Source: Clostridiales bacterium Firm_07 (lineage in GTDB: Bacteria > Bacillota > Clostridia > Oscillospirales > CAG-272). Taken from it: DNA of 64,000 bases. The stretch is taken from positions 149,244 through 213,243 of the forward strand of contig LVAM01000010.1 of assembly GCA_001604005.1 (NCBI GenBank), read 5' to 3'. The position numbers and the translations under genes are program-made. How positions within the stretch are numbered: the stretch's first letter is position 1; each line of letters opens with the position of its first letter. The notes beneath the pieces are model-generated. The model had not been told where the DNA came from, did not search any database, and saw only the letters and a list, made by a program, of their open reading frames with translations. Below, one piece after another: positions 43,014 through 51,709 of this stretch.

Positions 43014-43295
43014 TTACTTGCCGTTGTTCGATGTTTTCGATCCCGCGTGGCCGTGGAATGTCCGCGTGGGTGCGAACTCGCCGAGTTTATGGCCGACCAT
43101 ATCCTCGACTACATAGACCGGCACGTGCTTTTTGCCGTCGTGCACGGCAATGGTGTGACCGACGAACTCCGGAAAGATCGTCGATGCGCGCGACCAGGTC
43201 TTGATCACTTTCTTCTCGTTTTTCTCGTTCATAGCGCAAATACGCGTATAGAGTTTCTCCTCGACGTAGGGCGCTTTTTTCAAACTTCTGCTCAT
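43014..43295 (-). CDS. rpsS: Ribosomal protein S19
   Basis: 93 residues. It opens [19 protein letters not shown] and has [20 protein letters not shown] and [17 protein letters not shown]. In the 30S head with S13. It starts 14 bp after rplB. Confidence 0.98.
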   Translation of the reverse strand: MSRSLKKAPYVEEKLYTRICAMNEKNEKKVIKTWSRASTIFPEFVGHTIAVHDGKKHVPVYVVEDMVGHKLGEFAPTRTFHGHAGSKTSNNGK

Positions 43296-43309
43296 AATCG
43301 ATTCCCTCC

Positions 43310-44140
43310 TTATTTCGCGTTTCTGCGTTTGACGATGAACTTATCGGTTCTCGCCTTCTTGTTACGGGTCTTGTAGCCCATGGTGGGTTTGCCCCACGGG
43401 GTAACGGGAGAAGGTCTGCCCACAGGGGACTTGCCTTCACCGCCGCCGTGCGGGTGATCGCAGGGGTTCATCACCGAACCGCGCACGGTGGGACGGAAGC
43501 CCTTGTGGCGCGTCTTGCCGGCTTTGCCGACCTTTACGGTGTCGTGCTCGATATTGCCGACCTGTCCAATGGTCGCTTTGCAGTCGAGCCGCACGATACG
43601 CACTTCGCCCGAGGGCAAACGCACCTGCGCCTGACCGTTTTCTTTGGCGATCAGCTGGGCGAAAACGCCTGCCGAGCGCACCAACTGCGCGCCTTTGCCG
43701 GGATAGAGTTCCACGTTGTGGATCAGCGTACCGACCGGAATGTTGGCGATGGGCAGCGTGTTGCCGGGTTTGATGTCGGCGTCAGCGCCGGAGTACACCA
43801 CGTCGCCGTCGGTAAGGCCGACGGGAGCGAGGATATAGCTCTTTTCGCCCGCTTCGTTTTGCAAGAGAGCGATATACGCGGTGCGGTTCGGGTCGTATTC
43901 CACGCCCACGACCGTCGCGGGAGACGTGCTCTGACGCTTGAAGTCGATGATTCTGTATTTCAGTTTGTTGCCGCCGCCGCGATGACGGACGGTGATGCGG
44001 CCGTAGCTGTTGCGGCCGGCATTTTTCTTTTTGATGACGACAAGGCTCTTCTCGGGAGTGAATTTGGTCAACTCCTCAAACGAAGGAACGGTCATTTGTC
44101 TTCTCGCGGGGCTTGTCGGCTTATACTTCATCGTAGCCAT
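43310..44140 (-). CDS. rplB: Ribosomal protein L2
   Basis: 276 residues. It shows [40 protein letters not shown] and the conserved C-terminal [20 protein letters not shown], which contains the His needed for peptidyl transfer. A core 23S binder; between rplW and rpsS. Confidence 0.98.
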   Translation of the reverse strand: MATMKYKPTSPARRQMTVPSFEELTKFTPEKSLVVIKKKNAGRNSYGRITVRHRGGGNKLKYRIIDFKRQSTSPATVVGVEYDPNRTAYIALLQNEAGEKSYILAPVGLTDGDVVYSGADADIKPGNTLPIANIPVGTLIHNVELYPGKGAQLVRSAGVFAQLIAKENGQAQVRLPSGEVRIVRLDCKATIGQVGNIEHDTVKVGKAGKTRHKGFRPTVRGSVMNPCDHPHGGGEGKSPVGRPSPVTPWGKPTMGYKTRNKKARTDKFIVKRRNAK

Positions 44141-44156
44141 TGCTTTGACCTCCCTC

Positions 44157-44450
44157 TTACTTCATACCATCGAAGAACTCGATGGTCTTGGAATCGGCCG
44201 TCAGGGTGACGATGGCTTTCTTCCACTCGGAAGTGTAGCCGGCATGCACACCCATTCTCTTGGGCTTCTTCTTCATGTTCAGCGTGTTCACGGAGGCGAC
44301 TTTCACTTTGAACATCGCTTCCACGGCGGCGGCCACATCGGCTTTCGTGGCGCTGTCCTGCACTTTGAACACGTATTTTTTGGAGTCCAGCATATCCATA
44401 CTGGCTTCCGTGATGATCGGCTTAATGATGATGTCTTCTACCATTCTCAT
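44157..44450 (-). CDS. rplW: Ribosomal protein L23
   Basis: 97 residues. It shows [40 protein letters not shown] and [21 protein letters not shown]23 docks trigger factor and SRP at the exit tunnel. Its ATG shares one base with the rplD stop (TAATG), so it is coupled. Confidence 0.97.
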   Translation of the reverse strand: MRMVEDIIIKPIITEASMDMLDSKKYVFKVQDSATKADVAAAVEAMFKVKVASVNTLNMKKKPKRMGVHAGYTSEWKKAIVTLTADSKTIEFFDGMK

Positions 44451-45073
44451 TATGCGTACACCTCCTCAAACTTTGCGACGGCGTCTTTCGCGATGATGAG
44501 CTTATCCGCGTTGAGCACGTCGTAAACATTCACGGTGTTGTACTGCGTCGTCACAACGCCGGGAATATTGGCAAAGCTCTTGATGACCACGGCGTCCATA
44601 CCGGGAAGCACGACCAGCGCTTTCTTGTAGGAACCGAGCGCAACAAGCATATTTGCCATTGCTTTGGTGGAATAAGTTTCCGCCACGATCTCGTCGACCA
44701 CGATAAAGTCACCTGCGGCAACTTTCTCGGAGAGCGCGCCGAAGAGCGCCACTCTACGGGCTTTCTTGTTCATACCCGTGCGATAGTCGCGGGGTTTCGG
44801 ACCGAGCGCGACGCCGCCGTGCGTCCACTGGGGAGCGCGGGTGGAACCCTGGCGGGCTCTGCCGGTACCTTTTTGTCTCCACGGCTTTTTGCCGCCGCCG
44901 GAGACTTCCGTGCGAGTCAGCGTGGACTGCGTGCCCTGTCTTTGGTTCATCAAATAGGCGCGCACAGCCGCGTGGAGGACCGCACCGTTTGCCTCTCTGC
45001 CGAAAATGGCGTCCGAGAGATCCATATTGCCGACTTCTTTGCCGGCCATATTATAAACTTTCACGTTTGGCAT
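44450..45073 (-). CDS. rplD: Ribosomal protein L4
   Basis: 207 residues. The extended loop has GGKKPWRQKGTGRARQGSTR and PQWTHGGVALGPKPRDY. In E. coli L4 also represses the S10 operon through the leader. Here a candidate attenuator lies in the leader (46281-46328), so L4 control is a reasonable hypothesis. Confidence 0.97.
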   Translation of the reverse strand: MPNVKVYNMAGKEVGNMDLSDAIFGREANGAVLHAAVRAYLMNQRQGTQSTLTRTEVSGGGKKPWRQKGTGRARQGSTRAPQWTHGGVALGPKPRDYRTGMNKKARRVALFGALSEKVAAGDFIVVDEIVAETYSTKAMANMLVALGSYKKALVVLPGMDAVVIKSFANIPGVVTTQYNTVNVYDVLNADKLIIAKDAVAKFEEVYA

Positions 45074-45091
45074 GGTATTTCCTCCTTTCGC

Positions 45092-45724
45092 TTACGCTTT
45101 GACAGAATCGCGGATAAAGACGATGCCGTCTTTCGCGCCGGGCACGGCGCCTTTGATCGCGATCAGGTTCTTTTCGGCGTCGATCTTCACAACTTTGAGA
45201 TTGAGCACCGTCACCTGTTCGTTACCGTATTGACCCGCCATCTTTTTGTTTTTGAACACGCGGGAAGGGCTGGAGTTCGCGCCCATGGAACCGACCTCAC
45301 GGTGAATGGGGCCGACGCCGTGCGTGGAGCAGAGCGTGTGATGGTTCCATCTCTTGACCGCGCCGGTAAAGCCGCGGCCTTTGGTGATGCCCGTAACGTC
45401 CACTTTGTCGCCGACGGCGAAGGTCTCCGCCGTTACGACGTCACCCACGTTCATCTCGGCGGCAGACGCAAGCCGAAACTCTTTGAGGTGCCGTTTGAGC
45501 GACACGCCCGCTTTTTTGAAGTGGCCCTGCATCGGCTTGTTCAGCGCTTTCTCCTTTGCGTCCGCAAAGCCGAGCTGCACCGCGTCATAGCCGTCGCACT
45601 CCGCCGTCTTTTTCTGCACGACGGGGCAAGGACCCGCTTCGATTACCGTGACCGGGATCACATTTCCGACTTCGTCGAAAATCTGTGTCATACCGATTTT
45701 TTTACCGATAATGCCTTTTTTCAT
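45092..45724 (-). CDS. rplC: Ribosomal protein L3
   Basis: 210 residues. It opens [20 protein letters not shown] and has the loop [20 protein letters not shown] near the peptidyl transferase centre. The gap to rpsJ is 112 bp, larger than usual, with no strong hairpin or promoter seen. Confidence 0.98.
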   Translation of the reverse strand: MKKGIIGKKIGMTQIFDEVGNVIPVTVIEAGPCPVVQKKTAECDGYDAVQLGFADAKEKALNKPMQGHFKKAGVSLKRHLKEFRLASAAEMNVGDVVTAETFAVGDKVDVTGITKGRGFTGAVKRWNHHTLCSTHGVGPIHREVGSMGANSSPSRVFKNKKMAGQYGNEQVTVLNLKVVKIDAEKNLIAIKGAVPGAKDGIVFIRDSVKA

Positions 45725-45836
45725 TTTTCCTCCTGTGGTTATTGGTTGACGCTTTGGATTACCCTTGCGGGTTACGCCAACTTGACCGACAAAGAATCGG
45801 ATCTCTCCGATGGTTTGTTCGCTTTTGCCGCGCGGA

Positions 45837-46148
45837 TCAGAGCTTGATCTCGATCTCGACGCCGGCGGGAAGTTCGACGTTCATCAGCGCGTCCACGGTC
45901 TTTTGCGTGGGTTTGATGATGTCGATGAGTCTCTTGTGCGTGCGCAGTTCAAACTGCTCACGGCTGTCCTTGTATTTGTGCACCGCACGGAGAATGGTGA
46001 CGATCTCTTTCTCGGTGGGGAGCGGTACAGGACCCGAAACGGTCGCGCCGTTTCTCTTGGCGACGTCTACGATCTTTTCCGCCGCGGTATCCACGAGGGT
46101 GTGATCGTAACTTGTCAGCCGGACTCTGATTTTTTCCTTGACTGCCAT
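45837..46148 (-). CDS. rpsJ: Ribosomal protein S10
   Basis: 103 residues from ATG 46148, set by GGAGG upstream and the family start [16 protein letters not shown]. It ends [10 protein letters not shown]. It is the first gene of the long ribosomal operon; in the cell it also serves antitermination as NusE. Confidence 0.97.
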   Translation of the reverse strand: MAVKEKIRVRLTSYDHTLVDTAAEKIVDVAKRNGATVSGPVPLPTEKEIVTILRAVHKYKDSREQFELRTHKRLIDIIKPTQKTVDALMNVELPAGVEIEIKL

Positions 46149-46457
46149 TGTTTTTGCCTCCTTGTTGAAATTGGTGCGCACACGCGTATATAATTAATGA
46201 ATGTTTTGCGCGTCGGCGCACATTTCGCGTTGGGGCGGTCGCATTTGACACCGCCCCGCGTGTTTCTTTTCCGCCCTCACAAAAACCGGATTTGCCTGCA
46301 CATCAGCATCTGCACAGGTAGTTTCCGGACAAAAGGTCTGAAAAAGATACGCGGAAACGTCGCAAAATGCGCTTTTGCGCCCGTTCTACGGACATACTCC
46401 ACGAAAATTCCCCGCTTTCGCGGCAACCTCTCGCTTCATCGCACATCAGACTTGATT
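46149..46457 (-). other. S10 operon leader RNA (about 300 nt, structured)
   Basis: The 598 bp between rpsJ and the divergent membrane-protein gene (46149-46746) hold no convincing gene. The part transcribed toward rpsJ carries a terminator-like hairpin (46281-46328) and, closer to rpsJ, a GC-rich hairpin GGGGCGGT/ACCGCCCC (46232-46239 with 46250-46257). The rest of the gap (46487-46746) is AT-rich and shows only weak promoter-like sequences toward both genes. Confidence 0.65.
46281..46328 (-). terminator. Candidate attenuator in the S10 leader
   Basis: In mRNA sense: outer stem CCGGA/TCCGG (46328-46324 with 46290-46286), inner 8-bp stem CCTGTGCA/TGTGCAGG (46318-46311 with 46302-46295, two G-U pairs), then five T (46285-46281). 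It is about 130 nt after the predicted start and 130 nt before rpsJ. Confidence 0.6.
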
Positions 46458-46486
46458 ATTTTACCATACTCTTATATGAAAATCAA
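46458..46486 (-). promoter_or_regulatory. Probable promoter of the S10-spc-alpha operon
   Basis: Minus strand TTGATT (46486-46481), 17-bp spacer, TAAAAT (46463-46458), in AT-rich DNA. The 5' leader would be about 300 nt. A second, weaker candidate lies further upstream (TATAAC near 46541-46546). Confidence 0.6.
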
Positions 46487-46746
46487 CCGTTTTTTTCTTT
46501 TTTATCACCGTCATTTGGCAGATTTTTTCTTGAATATCGTTATAGTTCTTGTTTATTATGCACAAAAATTAAGCCTTTTTGACCCTATGAAGGCGTTTTT
46601 GGGGCTTCACGGGCACACGGCGCGAAGCAACATAGCAAAAAAATCCGTTTTGATCGTGCAAAAAGCGCGTCTTTGCGAAGATTGAAACAGATTGTTCACA
46701 TTTATCGGCTATACTGTATGTATCCATTTCAAGCAAAGGAGCGTTT

Positions 46747-47532
46747 ATGAAAGTCAAAAATCGTTCTCTGCTCTTTCTCGGCATCACGGCGGGGCTCTCG
46801 CTGTTGCTTGCCGTTTTGCGCTCGGTCGCGCTCTGCACCGCTATGGACGGCGCGATCGGTTATTTCCGCACGGGTGCGGCGCTGCCCGTCATCCTATATA
46901 TTATGGAAGGAATTTGCGCCGTCGCCGCCTTCTCTCCCCTCTTCTTTTTGCCGCGTGAAACGCGCGCGGGCGACGCGTCGCTTTCTTCTCTCTTCTCGCT
47001 TGCCGGAAGCGGCGTCGCCGCGCTTGCCTTTCTTGCGGTGCCGATCTTTCTCATCAAAGAGCGGGCGGCTTTGGGCGCGTCGGGCGCTTTGCTTATTTTT
47101 ACTGTTCTTTTCTTCTTCGTCGCCGCCGGATATTTCGGGCTTCAATGGGCGTCCCCCAAAAAGCGCGTCGTCCCTCTTTTCTTCTGCGGTTGCGGACTGA
47201 TCCTTGCCGCCGTGCTTGCTTTCATTCTGCTCTATTTCGACCGTTTTACCCCGATGAACGCGCCGCACAAGCGCGCGCTCCATCTCGGCTTGCTCGCCCT
47301 GATGCTCGCCGCTCTTTTCGCGCTGCGCAAACTTGTCGGAAAGGATCTGCCGCGCGCGGCTTTTTCGGTCTCTTTGCTTTCCTTCGGCGTCGCTTTCACC
47401 GTCGGCGTGTCGGACACCGCGGCTTTTCTCGCCGGCGTCTATACTTCCCCCGCCTATCTCGCGCTCGATCTGCTGCTTGTCGCCTTCTCTTTGTATCTTG
47501 CGACCAACACGCCGATCCCCGAAAAAGAATGA
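46747..47532 (+). CDS. Membrane protein of unknown function
   Basis: 261 residues, almost entirely hydrophobic, with about eight transmembrane helices and short loops. Basic N-terminus MKVKNRSLLF, short cytoplasmic tail ending PIPEKE. The second loop is charged (PRETRAGDAS). No motifs or family recognised. RBS AAAGGAG 5 nt before the ATG. It stands alone between the ribosomal leader and the rplJ promoter. Confidence 0.75.
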   Translation: MKVKNRSLLFLGITAGLSLLLAVLRSVALCTAMDGAIGYFRTGAALPVILYIMEGICAVAAFSPLFFLPRETRAGDASLSSLFSLAGSGVAALAFLAVPIFLIKERAALGASGALLIFTVLFFFVAAGYFGLQWASPKKRVVPLFFCGCGLILAAVLAFILLYFDRFTPMNAPHKRALHLGLLALMLAALFALRKLVGKDLPRAAFSVSLLSFGVAFTVGVSDTAAFLAGVYTSPAYLALDLLLVAFSLYLATNTPIPEKE

Positions 47533-47593
47533 TCTTGCCCCGCCCGCTTTCCGCGGGCGGAGTTTGTTTTGTGAAACTTTTTTATAAAACCCC

Positions 47594-47622
47594 TTGACAA
47601 GAGGTAAAAAAGATGCTATAAT
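47594..47622 (+). promoter_or_regulatory. Consensus sigma-A promoter of rplJL
   Basis: TTGACA (47594-47599), 17-bp spacer, TATAAT (47617-47622); full consensus, as expected for a highly expressed operon. Confidence 0.92.
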
Positions 47623-47629
47623 GCCCCTG

Positions 47630-47769
47630 TTATCCAAAGACAGCAGGTTCCCGTAAAGGTCGCGCCAGCGCGGCTCTCCTGCCGAGGATCGACAAAACTT
47701 TATACCGATATGTTAAAGTGCGTCTTTCTTCGTGCCGGAGCGATCTTTGGCGGGAGAAAGATTTTTTTA
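47630..47769 (+). ncRNA. Ribosomal protein L10 leader with attenuator
   Basis: The leader begins with AAAGACAGCAGG and has CTCCTGCCGAGGATCGAC further on, the paired elements of the Firmicute L10 leader that L10(L12)4 binds. Before rplJ is a terminator hairpin: 47727-47739 (TCTTTCTTCGTGCC region) pairs with GGCGGGAGAAAGA ending at 47762, then seven T (47763-47769). Excess L10 is known to favour such terminators in Bacillus. Confidence 0.88.
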
Positions 47770-47800
47770 TACAATTTTCAAACGGGAGGTGAAACAAACA

Positions 47801-48316
47801 ATGCCCAGCAAAGTAGTTCTGGAACAAAAAGCAAAAGTCGTTGCCGACCTGGCGGAAGAGATCCGCAACTCGGTTTCCGGCGTTCTTGTCAACTATCAAG
47901 GTATCTCGGTGGAAAACGATACCGCCATGCGCAAGGCTCTGCGTGAAGCAGGCGTCCATTATGTGGTCGTCAAAAACACGCTGACCGGTCGCGCTTGTGA
48001 AGCCGCCGGTTACGGCGATATGAAGCAGTACCTCAACGGTATGACCGCCATTGCCATCAGCGCGAAAGACGAAGTGGCGCCCGCAAAGGTGCTCAAAGAC
48101 GTCGCAGGCAAGGTGGAATCTTTCAAGATCCTTGCCGGTTACCTTGACGGCGCCGTCATCGACGCGAACACCGTCAACGCTCTGGCGGACATTCCCTCGA
48201 AAGAGACGCTCGTCGCCAAATTCCTCGGCAGTATCCAATCTCCTCTGTACGGTTTGGCTTACGCTCTGCAAGCCGTCGCCGACAAGATGGGAGAAGCCGC
48301 ACCCGCCGCAGAATAA
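47801..48316 (+). CDS. rplJ: Ribosomal protein L10
   Basis: 171 residues from ATG 47801 (GGGAGGTG upstream). It opens MPSKVVLEQKAKVVADLAEE, has VVVKNTLTGRACEAAGYGD and a C-terminal helix (IQSPLYGLAYALQAVADKMG) that holds L12 dimers. The usual partners rplK-rplA are not here; the preceding gene is an unrelated membrane protein. Confidence 0.97.
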   Translation: MPSKVVLEQKAKVVADLAEEIRNSVSGVLVNYQGISVENDTAMRKALREAGVHYVVVKNTLTGRACEAAGYGDMKQYLNGMTAIAISAKDEVAPAKVLKDVAGKVESFKILAGYLDGAVIDANTVNALADIPSKETLVAKFLGSIQSPLYGLAYALQAVADKMGEAAPAAE

Positions 48317-48395
48317 TGCGGCAGCCCGCAAAGGGCAAAAATTCGCCGCGTGACGATCTCACGCACACACAATATTTATTTGGAGGTTTACGAAA

Positions 48396-48773
48396 ATGGC
48401 TAACGAAAAAATTACCGCTATCGTGGAAGAGATCAAAACTCTTTCCCTGCTTGAACTGAACGAACTTGTGAAGGCTGTGGAAGAGGAGTTCGGCGTTTCC
48501 GCCGCTCCCGTTGCCGCCGTCGCCGCTCCCGGCGCCGCCGCCGCTCCCGCTGCCGAGGAGAAGACCGAATTCGACGTCATCCTCGCCAACTTCGGCGCAA
48601 AGAAACTGGACGTCATCAAGGCTGTCCGCGAGATCACCGGTCTCGGTCTGAAAGACGCGAAAGACCTGGTCGAGGCTGCTCCGAAAGCCGTCAAAGAGGG
48701 CGTTTCCAAAGACGAAGCCGAGAAGGTCAAAAAGGCTCTGGAAGAAGCCGGCGCAACGGTCGAACTCAAATAA
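48396..48773 (+). CDS. rplL: Ribosomal protein L7/L12
   Basis: 125 residues. The N-terminal dimer domain ([20 protein letters not shown]), an Ala/Pro-rich hinge ([20 protein letters not shown]) and the C-terminal factor-binding domain ([20 protein letters not shown]) are all present. It forms the stalk that recruits translation GTPases. RBS GGAGG. Confidence 0.98.
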   Translation: MANEKITAIVEEIKTLSLLELNELVKAVEEEFGVSAAPVAAVAAPGAAAAPAAEEKTEFDVILANFGAKKLDVIKAVREITGLGLKDAKDLVEAAPKAVKEGVSKDEAEKVKKALEEAGATVELK

Positions 48774-48803
48774 GTTTCGCCTTGTCCGAAAACCTGACTG
48801 TAC

Positions 48804-48833
48804 AAAAAGGGATGCCAAAGCATCCCTTTTTTG
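48804..48833 (+). terminator. Terminator after rplL
   Basis: 12-bp stem AAAAAGGGATGC/GCATCCCTTTTT with 4-nt loop CAAA (48804-48815, 48820-48831), continuing into T. Confidence 0.9.
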
Positions 48834-48930
48834 TTATCTCCGCCGCCCGAAATCAATCAAATGATTCCAATTTATTTATATATAAATTCTAAAAATTTTT
48901 TATAGTTTTCCATTTTATATCAAAAAAACG

Positions 48931-48958
48931 AAAAAAGGGATGCTTGTGCACCCCTTTT
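48931..48958 (-). terminator. Terminator after thrS
   Basis: On the minus strand AAAAGGGGTGC, loop ACAA, GCATCCCTTTTTT (G-U pair inside). It is 14 bp after the thrS stop. About 95 bp of very AT-rich spacer separate it from the rplL terminator. Confidence 0.87.
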
Positions 48959-48971
48959 CCTCGTTCTCGGT

Positions 48972-50909
48972 TTATTTTCTCTTTTCCGCCACTTCAAGGA
49001 GCAAGTCGGCGATAAATTTGTCAAGCGTCATCGCACCGAGGTCGCCCTCCTTGCGAGAGCGCACGGCGATGGTATGATCGTGCACCTCGTTGTCGCCGAT
49101 CACCAGCATATAGGGCAATTTTTCCAGTTGCGCGTTGCGGATCTTCTTGCCGATGGTCTCGTTGCGGTCGTCCACTTCCACGCGCAAGCCCGCCGCTTCC
49201 ATTTTCGCGCGCAGTTCGTCGCAATAGGCAAGGTGTTCCTCGCCGATCGGCAGAATGCGCACCTGCGTCGGCGCCATCCAGGTCGGGAGCGCGCCCGCGT
49301 AGGTTTCAAGCAGATAGGCAAGCGTGCGCTCGTAGCAACCGAGGCTTGTGCGGTGAATGATATACGGATACTTTTTCTCGCCGTCCTTGTCGGTGTAGAC
49401 CATTCCGAACCGCTGTGCAAGCAACATATCGATCTGAATGGTCACCAGCGTGTCTTCTTTGCCGTACACGTTCTTGTACTGAATATCGAGTTTCGGGCCG
49501 TAGAACGCCGCCTCGTCGATACCGACCGAATAGGTCACGCCGAGGTCGTCGAGGATCTTGCCCATCGTCTCCTGTGCCACTTCCCACTGCTCTTTGGTTC
49601 CCTCGTATTTGTTTTTGGGGTTGGCGGGATCCCATTGCGAAAAGCGGAACGTGCAGCGATCAAGCAATCCCACCGTGCCAAGGCAATATTTGGCAAGTTC
49701 AAGACAGCCGCGGAACTCCTCTTCCAGTTGATCGGGGCGAAGCACGAGATGCCCCTCGGAAATGGTGAACTGCCGCACGCGGATCAGCCCGTGCATTTCG
49801 CCGGAGTCCTCGTTGCGGAAAAGCGTGGAAGTTTCCCCGAGGCGCATCGGCAGATCGCGATAGGAGCGCGCACGGTTGAGAAACACCTGATATTGGAAAG
49901 GACAGGTCATCGGGCGGAGCGCAAAGCATTCTTTCGTCTCGTCGTCGGGATCGCCCAAAACGAACATACCGTCCAGATAGTGATCCCAGTGTCCCGAAAT
50001 TTTATAGAGTTCGCGCTTTGCCATATACGGAGTTTTGGTCAGCAGGTAGCCACGCTTCATCTCCTCGTCCTCGACCCAACGCTGCAACAACTGCACGACG
50101 CGCGCGCCTTTCGGCAAAAGGATCGGCAAACCCTGCCCGATCACGTCGACGGTGGTGAAATATTCAAGATCTCTGCCGATCTTGTTGTGATCGCGCCGCC
50201 GCGCCTCTTCCAGCGCCGCCAAGTGCTCGGCAAGCCCTTCTTTCGTGGGGAACGCCGTGCCGTAAACGCGCTGTAACACCTTGTTTTTCTGATCGCCTTT
50301 CCAGTATGCGCCCGTGCATTGCGTCAGCTTGACGGCTTTGACAAGTCCCGTGGCAAAGAGGTGCGGACCGGCGCAAAGATCGACAAACTCGCCCTGCCGA
50401 TAAAAACTGATCTCCTCGCCCTCGGGCAGTTCTTCGATCAATTGCACCTTGTAGGGCTCTTCTCTCTCCCGCATCAAAGAGAGTGCCTCGTCGCGCGGCA
50501 AGGTAAACCGCTCGATGCGCAAATTCTCTTTGGCGATCTTCTTGATCTCGCCTTCCAGCGCCGCGAGAACCTCGGGCGTAAAGGGAATATCGCTGTCAAA
50601 ATCATAGTAAAATCCGCCCTCCACGGCAGGACCGATGGTCAGTTTCGTCTGCGGGTAGAGCCGCTTGACGGCCTGCGCCAAAAGGTGCGAGGCGGTGTGG
50701 TTGAAAATATGTGCCCCCTCCGCGTCGGCAAACGTGAGCAATTGCACGGCGGCGGATTTTTCCAGCGTGTACGTCAGCGCCACCGCTTTCCCGTCCACTT
50801 TGGCGGCAAGCACGTCGCGCGACGCCAGTTCCGCCGCTTTCGCCGCTTCATAAACCGTAAGCGGCGCGTCAAAATCCATCGCTTTTTCTCCGAAATCAAT
50901 CCGAATCAT
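48972..50909 (-). CDS. thrS: Threonyl-tRNA synthetase
   Basis: 645 residues. An N-terminal TGS domain (1-60) is followed by the editing domain with HTASHLLAQAVKRLYPQTKL. In the class II core, motif 2 region is PMTCPFQYQVFLNRARSYRD with the zinc Cys, then RVRQFTISEGHLVLRP (zinc His) and IIHRTSLGCYER (zinc His, motif 3). The MTCPFQ form is the alternative version common in Clostridia. The end has the anticodon-binding domain. ATG 50909 fits GGAG upstream. It is controlled by a T-box. Confidence 0.97.
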   Translation of the reverse strand: MIRIDFGEKAMDFDAPLTVYEAAKAAELASRDVLAAKVDGKAVALTYTLEKSAAVQLLTFADAEGAHIFNHTASHLLAQAVKRLYPQTKLTIGPAVEGGFYYDFDSDIPFTPEVLAALEGEIKKIAKENLRIERFTLPRDEALSLMREREEPYKVQLIEELPEGEEISFYRQGEFVDLCAGPHLFATGLVKAVKLTQCTGAYWKGDQKNKVLQRVYGTAFPTKEGLAEHLAALEEARRRDHNKIGRDLEYFTTVDVIGQGLPILLPKGARVVQLLQRWVEDEEMKRGYLLTKTPYMAKRELYKISGHWDHYLDGMFVLGDPDDETKECFALRPMTCPFQYQVFLNRARSYRDLPMRLGETSTLFRNEDSGEMHGLIRVRQFTISEGHLVLRPDQLEEEFRGCLELAKYCLGTVGLLDRCTFRFSQWDPANPKNKYEGTKEQWEVAQETMGKILDDLGVTYSVGIDEAAFYGPKLDIQYKNVYGKEDTLVTIQIDMLLAQRFGMVYTDKDGEKKYPYIIHRTSLGCYERTLAYLLETYAGALPTWMAPTQVRILPIGEEHLAYCDELRAKMEAAGLRVEVDDRNETIGKKIRNAQLEKLPYMLVIGDNEVHDHTIAVRSRKEGDLGAMTLDKFIADLLLEVAEKRK

Positions 50910-50925
50910 ATATTGTCTCCTTTGT

Positions 50926-51120
50926 AAAAACACACCCCGAACGACCGTTGTCGTTCGGGGTGTGGAAATTTTATCCGCACGGTTCCACCCGAGCATTTCA
51001 CTCTGTATTGTATCCGTATTGGCAGTCGGGTGGTACCGATCCGCGCTCTCGTGAGGAGTGTTTCACCAAATCACTCCCTCTCTGACGCAAGGGACGCGGG
51101 GGCTTGTTCCGACCACGGGG
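50926..51120 (-). promoter_or_regulatory. T-box leader (tRNA-Thr responsive) of thrS
   Basis: In RNA sense: GAGAGGGAGTGATTTGGTGA hairpin region, then a Stem I 3' side with CGGTACCACCCGAC (specifier ACC, Thr, is plausible), then the T-box sequence GGGTGGAACCGTGCGG (50990-50974), then a 15-bp terminator stem (50964-50950 with 50945-50931) and five T. Uncharged tRNA-Thr should stabilise the antiterminator and allow thrS transcription. No promoter is seen between it and the upstream mgsA-like gene. Confidence 0.83.
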
Positions 51121-51549
51121 TCAGTTTGTTTTTTTGCGGTTATAATCGCTGTTGGGGTTGAGGAAGTTGCGCCAATCGAGGTCGCCGCGTTCCAGCGCCG
51201 TGATCAGCACTTCCGCCGTGGCGATGTTGGTCGCGACCGGCACGTTGTAGCGGTCGCAGGTAAGAAGCAGTTCCTCCTCGGCGGGTTTGATCGGCCGATC
51301 GGGGCGCGTATCGCGGAAACAGAGCAAAATGTCCACCTCGTTATATGCCACGCGCGTGGTGATCTGTTCCTCTCCGCCCTGCTTGCCCGCCATCAGACGT
51401 TCGATGCGAAGGCCCGTTGCGTCGGAAATGTATTTTGCCGTAATACCGGTGGCGCAAAGATTGTGCCGGCTGAGAATACCGCAATACGCGATGCAGAATT
51501 GCGCCAAAAGTTCTTTTTTGGTATCCGATGCGATCAAAGCGATTTCCAT
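51121..51549 (-). CDS. Methylglyoxal synthase-like protein lacking catalytic residues
   Basis: 142 residues from ATG 51549. Overall it aligns well with clostridial MgsA (MEIALIASDTKKELLAQFCI; GILSRHNLCATGITAKYIS; VPVATNIATAEVLI). However, the E. coli active-site positions differ: His19 is Ser (ALIASD), Asp71 is Glu (AGKQGGEEQ), and the PHDPD segment with His98 and Asp101 is RPIKPAEE. The enzyme would normally convert DHAP to methylglyoxal and phosphate; with these changes activity is doubtful. It precedes the thrS T-box and has its own promoter. Confidence 0.82.
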   Translation of the reverse strand: MEIALIASDTKKELLAQFCIAYCGILSRHNLCATGITAKYISDATGLRIERLMAGKQGGEEQITTRVAYNEVDILLCFRDTRPDRPIKPAEEELLLTCDRYNVPVATNIATAEVLITALERGDLDWRNFLNPNSDYNRKKTN

Positions 51550-51608
51550 CTTTGCACCTTCTTTCCCGAAAAGTTGCGCCGTGCGACGCATAAACCGATA
51601 CTATGGAT

Positions 51609-51638
51609 ATTATATCATACGAAAAAGCATACTGTCAA
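51609..51638 (-). promoter_or_regulatory. Sigma-A promoter of the MGS-like gene
   Basis: Minus strand TTGACA (51638-51633), 18-bp spacer, TATAAT (51614-51609), 59 bp before the ATG. It may also feed the downstream T-box/thrS. Confidence 0.87.
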
Positions 51639-51660
51639 TATGCTGACCGCCGTTTTTTGC

Positions 51661-51698
51661 AAAAAAATGCCCTTGCCGACACGCGGCAAGGGCATTTT
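51661..51698 (-). terminator. Terminator after ispH-S1
   Basis: 15-bp stem AAAATGCCCTTGCCG/CGGCAAGGGCATTTT (51664-51678, 51684-51698), with seven T on the minus strand. Confidence 0.92.
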
Positions 51699-51709
51699 CA
51701 AACAGACAA

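Noticed and set aside
46197..46685. Open frame of 162 codons upstream of rpsJ
   Set aside because: Mixed composition, no RBS, and it covers the S10 leader hairpins and promoter on the other strand; treated as chance.
51021..51050. GGGTGGTACCGATCCGCG on the plus strand resembling a T-box sequence
   Set aside because: It is the complement of the Stem I/specifier region of the minus-strand T-box leader. The true T-box sequence with terminator and thrS is on the minus strand, and no plus-strand gene follows.
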